From the NCBI RefSeq assembly GCF_007483685.1, contig NZ_VMKN01000001.1, positions 1,316,297 through 1,380,296 on the forward strand: a stretch of DNA of 64,000 nt. The letters run 5' to 3'. This DNA comes from Litoribacter populi. Its GTDB lineage: Bacteria > Bacteroidota > Bacteroidia > Cytophagales > Cyclobacteriaceae. Under the pieces are notes generated by a model. It worked only from the letters and a program-made list of their open reading frames with translations. It did not search any database and was not told the DNA's origin. Positions 58,648 to 64,000 of the stretch are shown piece after piece; position 1 is the first letter of the stretch, and every line of letters begins with the position of its first letter. A program made the position numbers and the translations under genes.

Positions 58648-58936
58648 CTATTCTGCTGATTGGGGTAAATAATGTAGTACCACCCGGCCATCCATGGTCA
58701 GGTATTCATTTGCCACCCTTTTTAGGTCGCCCCTAGTTACATTGTGGTAGTGTTGCAATTCCTCGTTGATATAGTTGGTCTCTCCATAGAAAACCTTGGC
58801 TTCTGCCAAGTTTTGGGCAATTCCCGCCAAGGTGCTGATTTTGTCCACCCAACTCCCTGAAATCTATTTTCCTTTGTGCCCAGGCGGAACTGCACCACAA
58901 GCCGATGAGCACGGGCAAAAACATCAATTTTTTCAT
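58648..58936 (-). pseudogene. M16 peptidase reduced to its two ends
   Basis: The start encodes a signal peptide (KKLMFLPVLIGLWCSSAWAQ), typical of secreted zinc M16 peptidases. Then, in another frame, comes NYINEELQHYHNVTRGDLKR, VANEYLTMDGRVVLHYLP, the C-terminal end of such proteins. Everything between, including the HxxEH zinc site, is deleted, and the junction shifts the frame. Non-functional. Confidence 0.75.
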
Positions 58937-58973
58937 ATGCTTATTAAAATGCGGCTATCAGATCGGGTTAAAG

Positions 58974-60091
58974 TTATTTATTCAGCCCCCCTAAAAGAAG
59001 CTCTTCCAATGGCTCCAATATCTCCAAGCCATTGTCGGTATTGGTGAAAAACACAAAACCAAATCCTTTATCCTTTACCAACATAAAGTATGATTGGAAA
59101 TTTTCATTCATGCCTCCATGGGCATATTTTACACCATAAGGAGTAGAAGCTAATATAAATCCTAGGCTCCAAGCTTCAAATCCAAAATCCTCTCTCAGGC
59201 CATCGTCCTCTGGAAGCCGTACTTGCTCTGTAAGCATTTCATTGAAAAGGTCTTTTTCTAGCCCTTTTTCTTTTAGAAGAGCAATCATGAAGTTGGAGAA
59301 GTCATCGGTGTTGGTATGTAGACTATGTGCCGCACCAAATTTTGTCAAGTCAGTATACCACCGATTTTTTCCACTTCGGTACCCGAATGTCCATAGGCTT
59401 TGTGCGCTACAACATAATCGTTTTTGGTAAAATAAGAATGCTTCATGCCTAATGGCCGGGCAACCTCTTGCTGAAATGACTCATCCAAATTTTTCAAGGA
59501 CCTGTCCTTGAGATGGGCTATTACTTTTGCAAGAAATTCATACCCTTCACCTGAATAGTGGAATTGGGTGCCCGGGGTGAATTTGATGTCCAGTTTGCCG
59601 TCTTCGTTAAAAAACCTCCAATTTGGGAAACCGGTAGTGTGTGAAAGAGCCATCCTTGCGGTAATGAGTTTGTAACGCTCATCATGCTCGATATCGGAAT
59701 AGGGCATATATTTATACAATGGAGTGTCCAAATCCAGTAAGCCTTCTTCTACCATTTTCATGGTAAAATAAGCGAAAAGAGATTTGGACATGGCGGCTGC
59801 TTCGAAAAGGGTCGTGCGACTTACCTTTTCGTCTGAATCGCTTCGGATTACCCCCAAATGGTTGTTGTACACTACTTCAGCATCATTGATCACGGCGATG
59901 GAAAGACCGGGAATCTTTAAAGTTTCCATTTGATTTTTCAAGAATTGATCAAGGTCGGTAGTTGATATGGGTTCACCGGATAAGGTTTGGATACTCTTTT
60001 CATCACTGGCGGTTTTTTGTGCCTGGCAGGCCACCACGTTGATGAATAGGATGGCCACAGTCAATACGATCGTTAAATGGATTTTTTTCAT
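58974..60091 (-). pseudogene. serine hydrolase (class C beta-lactamase-like) with frameshift and lost nucleophile
   Basis: Start ATG at 60091 with a signal peptide (HLTIVLTVAILFINVVACQA). The first frame stops after IGGILT at 59345 and the rest continues in a different frame (KFGAAHSLHTNTDDFSNFMI to the end). Together they make a family-length protein. The catalytic SxxK site, usually SxSK in EAASxSK, reads EAAAMSK, so the first Ser is Ala. YSGEGYEF could be the Tyr motif. Two independent defects point to a dead gene. Confidence 0.8.
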
Positions 60092-60160
60092 GGTAAGTCT
60101 ATTGGGGAAAAGTTTCATTTCCCTCATTTGTAATTCACAATAAATGAAAGGATTTTGTAT

Positions 60161-61300
60161 TTAGTTGAAAGTAAGTACCAGAGGCTTTTTACCCTTTTGG
60201 GGATTGTAAACCACCATAGATGGTGGAAAATTTTTGTTTTGTGGATATCTGCCTATAAATCTGAAGTATGTGTCTTTTGAATTGATATTTGCAGGTGCCT
60301 GTGTAGACATTGCTTTTTCAAGTAGACTGGGTGGAAAATGTTCAGCCTCCGGGAAACTGGTGAAAAGGCTGTCAAGGTGGTTAAATCTTTCACAGACAGT
60401 TTCCCTTTCCACTCCCTGTCTAAAATCTGTATTGACCAATGGATGATTGGTATGATAAAGAAACCTATCGGAGGTTGGGTTTTGGTGTTCTACCAATTGA
60501 TTTGCAGATATTTCGAGGTTGACGATCTGGTTTCGGTCGACCATCATCAGGTTCTGGGGAATGGCTAAAGGTGTTTCCTGAAGAAAGTCCTTAGCTTTTT
60601 CAATACTGGGGAATGTCAAAAGTTTGCGAACCATAAACGATAGCGGTAAGCCTCTTTTGTTCATATGAAGCATAGGGAGGGAATTACAGGTTACAGCAAA
60701 ATCTTTTGTCATGCCACTGGTCCCAATAGAGCCGGGAAAAGCAAATAGAAATGTATGCTCATCATTGAGGATAATAGGAGTATTGTTGCCGTGTAAAAAT
60801 GCCGGTAGATCCTGATTATAGGCTATTAAATTTTCATCCTCGTTTTTAACTCCAGCATTGGTACAGCTTTCGTATCCATTCTGGAAGTAATTCATGACCT
60901 CTTCAGCCAAATTAAAACACAGAAGGGCCTTCCGGTCTACTTCCGCTCCATCCGCTATGCCGTTAATTTCCTCCAATAAGTCTGGCGTATACCGGTTAAT
61001 CGCTTCCAAGAATCCGGTTTGTTCAGCAATGAGTCTGTAAATTTCTTCTTGGGAAAGATTTACGCCTTCCTTTACAACTGAATCCCAAACAGCCAATTGG
61101 AGAGCAATATCCTCTTTCATCTGAACGCCGTATTGGTAACCTTTTTCATAGGCGGTACCTTTTCGTTCAATAAGCTTAAGGTAATGGGGGTTTTCCGATT
61201 GGATATTTTGTGGTGGAGCTTGTCTTTGGATACTTTTATTGCTGTCACAGCTTCCAAACACAATTGCAACAAAGAGTAATAGCAGCGTTTTGTTCATCAT
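60161..61300 (-). CDS. C45-type acyltransferase/amidase-like Ntn hydrolase, lipoprotein
   Basis: 379 residues with a lipobox (LLLFVAIVFGSCDSNKS). The mature enzyme has the C45/penicillin acyltransferase-like order: RKGTAYEKGYQYGVQMKEDI, ESCTNAG (candidate N-terminal nucleophile Cys, about residue 144), and YNQDLPAF, FRFIGRYPQNKNFPPS near the end. The family cleaves amide bonds after self-processing. Substrate unknown. Confidence 0.75.
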   Translation of the reverse strand: MMNKTLLLLFVAIVFGSCDSNKSIQRQAPPQNIQSENPHYLKLIERKGTAYEKGYQYGVQMKEDIALQLAVWDSVVKEGVNLSQEEIYRLIAEQTGFLEAINRYTPDLLEEINGIADGAEVDRKALLCFNLAEEVMNYFQNGYESCTNAGVKNEDENLIAYNQDLPAFLHGNNTPIILNDEHTFLFAFPGSIGTSGMTKDFAVTCNSLPMLHMNKRGLPLSFMVRKLLTFPSIEKAKDFLQETPLAIPQNLMMVDRNQIVNLEISANQLVEHQNPTSDRFLYHTNHPLVNTDFRQGVERETVCERFNHLDSLFTSFPEAEHFPPSLLEKAMSTQAPANINSKDTYFRFIGRYPQNKNFPPSMVVYNPQKGKKPLVLTFN

Positions 61301-61339
61301 TTAAACTATTTTTCACAAAGTAAAAGCGGAAGGAGAAGA

Positions 61340-62137
61340 TTAAATTGTATAAAAACGAAACTGCTCATCTGAATTTGGAATGAAGTATTTTTCCATGCTT
61401 AATTTTGTGGGAGGTGCTCCCATAATAGACTTAAAAGAACGGATAAAGTGAGCTTGATCAAAAAAACCATAATCTAAGGAAATTGCCGATAAGGAGGAGT
61501 CCACTGTGCCATAAAGTAATTTCTCCACCACTCGCCTTAGTCTCATGGTATTGGCAAACTGCTTGGGAGACAATCCAATGTATTGGTTAAATCTATTTTC
61601 CAAAGTTCTTGAGGAGATTTTGAGATCCAAAAGAAGATCCTTTTTGGATTTGCTGAATTCCCGGGTGTAGTCCAATAAACTAGTACAGGATTTTAGCATA
61701 ACATTGGTTTCTATGTTTTTTCCAGGGCTTTGCTTTTCAACCTCTTCTTCGAATATTTTTACACATCTTTCAAGATTGAAATCGAATGGGCCAGGGTGAA
61801 GCCTTAGGTTTAGCTGGCTGTTGATTTCACTAAAGGGTGTTATGCTATTGGTGGTTTTGGATATGGGAAAACTGGTTATCAGAGGGCTGATCCAGGGATA
61901 TATTTTTAAAAAATATAGTTTGGATTGAGGTAGGATTTCCATATCAATGGACGCTGTCAACTGACCGCCCAAGTAGACTCCCTCTTGGCATGGAAACGAT
62001 AAGTCTTTGATAGTGAAGCATGCTCCCTGTCCCTTGATCAGAATAATTTCAAGGCAACCATCCGGGATCATTTTATTGGTTGCTTTGCTAACCAAGTAAC
62101 TGGCATTTTCAATTGCCCATACTTTTTTTATGTACAT
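61340..62137 (-). CDS. AraC-family transcriptional regulator
   Basis: 265 residues. The N-terminal domain (1-130) starts YIKKVWAIENASYLVSKATN and has a small-molecule-sensing look. The C-terminal double HTH includes SRTLENRFNQYIGLSPKQFA and ISLDYGFFDQAHFIRSFKSI, the AraC signature. It is 39 bases before the C45 gene on the same strand, suggesting linked expression. Confidence 0.9.
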   Translation of the reverse strand: MYIKKVWAIENASYLVSKATNKMIPDGCLEIILIKGQGACFTIKDLSFPCQEGVYLGGQLTASIDMEILPQSKLYFLKIYPWISPLITSFPISKTTNSITPFSEINSQLNLRLHPGPFDFNLERCVKIFEEEVEKQSPGKNIETNVMLKSCTSLLDYTREFSKSKKDLLLDLKISSRTLENRFNQYIGLSPKQFANTMRLRRVVEKLLYGTVDSSLSAISLDYGFFDQAHFIRSFKSIMGAPPTKLSMEKYFIPNSDEQFRFYTI

Positions 62138-62421
62138 TTATTTTCTGCTTTATGTTCTAATTTTAAGCCAACTTCCCTTTACTGCTGAGATTCTCCCTGA
62201 CTCCAGGCTTTCTTCAGGCAGTACCGTGAATCCATTTTTCAAATAAAAGGAAAGTGGTGAGATGTAGATTTCCCCATTACGTCTTCTGGATCCTGCCAAG
62301 TTTTTCGCAACCCTTGAAACCTGGCAGGTTTTTTTGGCTTCCCTCATTCCAAATTTGGTTCACCTTGGATTTGCACGGGGTCCAGCTGCCGGGTAGTGAT
62401 GGTTTTCATCGTTTGATTTGA

Positions 62422-63555
62422 TTACTTTTCTTGTTTGGGGTTATGGTCCAGTACTGCATTTATCAGGTAGTCTGATAGTATTTCCTGTGATTGGAGATGG
62501 CCTTGGAAGGAGCCATACATTGAGCTTGTAATCACCACTGACAGGGAAAGCTCGGGTATGACTGCGATCTTGCTTCCTCCATTGCCAGACATGTAAAAGG
62601 TGGGGTAGGAGTCATCCGGTCCCAGATCCTGTAGCCATAACAAATACCCATATTGGTATTTGGAACCTTGGAAGTCCCTGACGAAAACCTGAGGGGTGGC
62701 AGATTTCCTTACCCAATCCTGGGAGAGCAGTTGTTTTCCCTGCCACTGTCCTTCATGCTGCATGAGCATGGCAAGCTTCAGGTAATCCCTGCTTTTTAAG
62801 CCCAGACCGCCACCTGTCATAGGGCTGCCCATGGGGGTGATTTGCCATTTTACGTTTTCAATACCCAATGGCTGGAATAGGTACCGGTCTGCAAAATCCT
62901 CCAGTTTCATGCCGGTACTCCTTTCCAAAATGCCTCCCAGTAATACAGTACCGGCCGTGCAATAACTGAAACTCCTGCCAAAAGGGAGTTCTTCAGGTTT
63001 GGTGGCAAAGCCAGCATAGCCACGTATCGGTAGATCCAGAAAGAACCTATAATAATCCTCAATCAAATACATCCTTTCTTCATTTCCCCTGGAAAATTGG
63101 TTGTCATCGTCACATTCCAGTGTAGCACTCATGGTAAGGAGGTCTTCAATGGTTATTTCGTGTTTCCGGGGGTCGGGATTCAGGAATGGTTGTTGGTCTT
63201 CAAAATAGGCAGCGACAGGCTCTTTTTCTGAGGGGATAAAACCATTTTCGATAGCCAATCCAATGAGCATACCCGTGATGCTTTTGGTGGCTGACCGGGT
63301 GTCGTGGTGGGAGGCCTCAGCGTATCCATTGTAGTACTTTTCATAGAGGGTAACCCCATCCTGGGCTACCAGTATACTGTTGATGTTTTTGAATTGCCCA
63401 TTCTTGATGGCACTGTCCAAGGCGATGATTTTTGGATGGGAAGCCATATCCAAAGGATTTCCGGATTTGTGGCTCTGTAATCGTTGCTGTCCCTGAGCCG
63501 TAAAAGGGTTAAAATTGGCGATAGCCAGAATCAGTAGGAGGTATATTGTCTTCAT
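62422..63555 (-). CDS. secreted serine hydrolase, class C beta-lactamase-like
   Basis: 377 residues with a signal peptide (IYLLLILAIANFNPFTAQG). The catalytic Ser-x-x-Lys is in SATKSITGMLIG (about 91-94), and the Tyr site is FSYCTAGTVLL. SGNGGSKIAVIPELSLSVV near the end fits the third motif. Likely a DD-peptidase, esterase or peptidase. It differs from the broken relative at 58974 in having intact residues. Confidence 0.9.
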   Translation of the reverse strand: MKTIYLLLILAIANFNPFTAQGQQRLQSHKSGNPLDMASHPKIIALDSAIKNGQFKNINSILVAQDGVTLYEKYYNGYAEASHHDTRSATKSITGMLIGLAIENGFIPSEKEPVAAYFEDQQPFLNPDPRKHEITIEDLLTMSATLECDDDNQFSRGNEERMYLIEDYYRFFLDLPIRGYAGFATKPEELPFGRSFSYCTAGTVLLGGILERSTGMKLEDFADRYLFQPLGIENVKWQITPMGSPMTGGGLGLKSRDYLKLAMLMQHEGQWQGKQLLSQDWVRKSATPQVFVRDFQGSKYQYGYLLWLQDLGPDDSYPTFYMSGNGGSKIAVIPELSLSVVITSSMYGSFQGHLQSQEILSDYLINAVLDHNPKQEK

Positions 63556-63610
63556 GTCTTTTAAGTTTTTACAAGGCTAAGGAGATTCCAAGCATATAAA
63601 TAGAATGGTA

Positions 63611-64000
63611 TTAACATGTGCTCAGCAAAGCCCGATATTTTGCCGGGGTGGTGTGCATAAAAGCCTTAAACCACCTGTTGAAATGGCTTTGGTCGGCGAA
63701 GCCACAGGCATAGGCAATTTCTGTAAGGGAGAGGTTTTGTTGCGGAAAAAGGGAAATGGATTTTTCGATTCTAAGCCTTCTTACATAGTCGCTTAGGGTC
63801 ATTCCGAAATGTTTTGAAAACCCCCTTGACAGGTGGACGGGATGGATATTCAATTCATCGGAAAGCTTCTTCAGCGATAGTGGCTCCTGATAGGTGTCAT
63901 ATAGATAAGTTAGGACTTGCTTGGGCCATAGGGTAAGAGGATAGGTTTTAATGGCCGAAAGTTTCCCGATGATATTTAGGGTAATTTCTTCTATGGCTTG
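63611..64000 (-). CDS. C-terminal part of an AraC-family regulator
   Basis: The open frame enters at the right edge (QAIEEITLNIIGKLSAIKTY), so the gene starts beyond the window. The AraC double HTH is complete: LSLKKLSDELNIHPVHLSRG, then LTEIAYACGFADQSHFNRWF and a standard end (PAKYRALL). It is followed by the serine hydrolase 55 bases downstream on the same strand and may regulate it. Confidence 0.85.
   Translation of the reverse strand, partial: QAIEEITLNIIGKLSAIKTYPLTLWPKQVLTYLYDTYQEPLSLKKLSDELNIHPVHLSRGFSKHFGMTLSDYVRRLRIEKSISLFPQQNLSLTEIAYACGFADQSHFNRWFKAFMHTTPAKYRALLSTC

Noticed and set aside
62150..62347. Minus-strand frame of 65 codons between the AraC and serine hydrolase genes
   Set aside because: Short, no family, biased composition; treated as intergenic.

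Overview
The window comes from a Bacteroidota chromosome, most likely order Cytophagales and close to Cyclobacteriaceae. That placement is inferred from an adjacent SusC/SusD pair, families such as DUF6520, DUF3703 and DUF5694, REP-type transposases, a TAnnTTTG promoter and the weak ribosome binding sites. No rRNA, tRNA or CRISPR array was seen.

Positions 1-37,000 form a mosaic accessory region rich in repeats, gene fragments and defence-type genes. In order it holds: a scrambled remnant of a REP transposase/helicase locus (571-2690); a toxin, HTH antitoxin and SecB-like chaperone operon (6577-7991); a membrane protein, PIN-GNAT and ASCH operon (8461-11478); the 5' part of a group II intron without its reverse transcriptase (about 11545-12040), followed by two AT-rich genes and an attC-like inverted repeat; a Vsr fragment and a frameshifted NUDIX gene; an intact REP-associated transposase whose front 403 bp is tripled in alternating orientation (14761-15969); a PLD/DEAD helicase, a PD-(D/E)XK protein and an HNH endonuclease; a KilA-N gene; a protein kinase split by one in-frame TGA; a SLATT-like membrane protein and a nucleotidyltransferase; a minus-strand cluster of six small unknown genes (30511-33011); and an OLD-type ATPase/TOPRIM nuclease. 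Seven copies of a palindromic box (AATACCCCGAT..GGTATT) sit upstream of genes in this half only.

Positions 37,000-64,000 look more like ordinary genome. A TlpA-like thioredoxin, SusC and SusD unit is followed by a small secreted DUF6520 protein and a MauE-like membrane protein. Next come a Crp-like regulator and a class I terpene synthase, then a run of DUF6266-like, DUF5675 and small membrane proteins that looks phage-derived. The right end has a cupin, a VOC protein, a large FtsX-type permease with a duplicated 3' fragment, an M16 peptidase reduced to its two ends, a serine hydrolase with a frameshift and no nucleophile, a C45-type hydrolase, two AraC regulators and an intact serine hydrolase.

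The strongest signals are the REP palindrome embedded in frame in its own transposase gene, the exact three-fold 403 bp inversion array between REP centres, the shared upstream box, and the unassigned cluster at 30511-33011 with a frameshift in a G6 tract.
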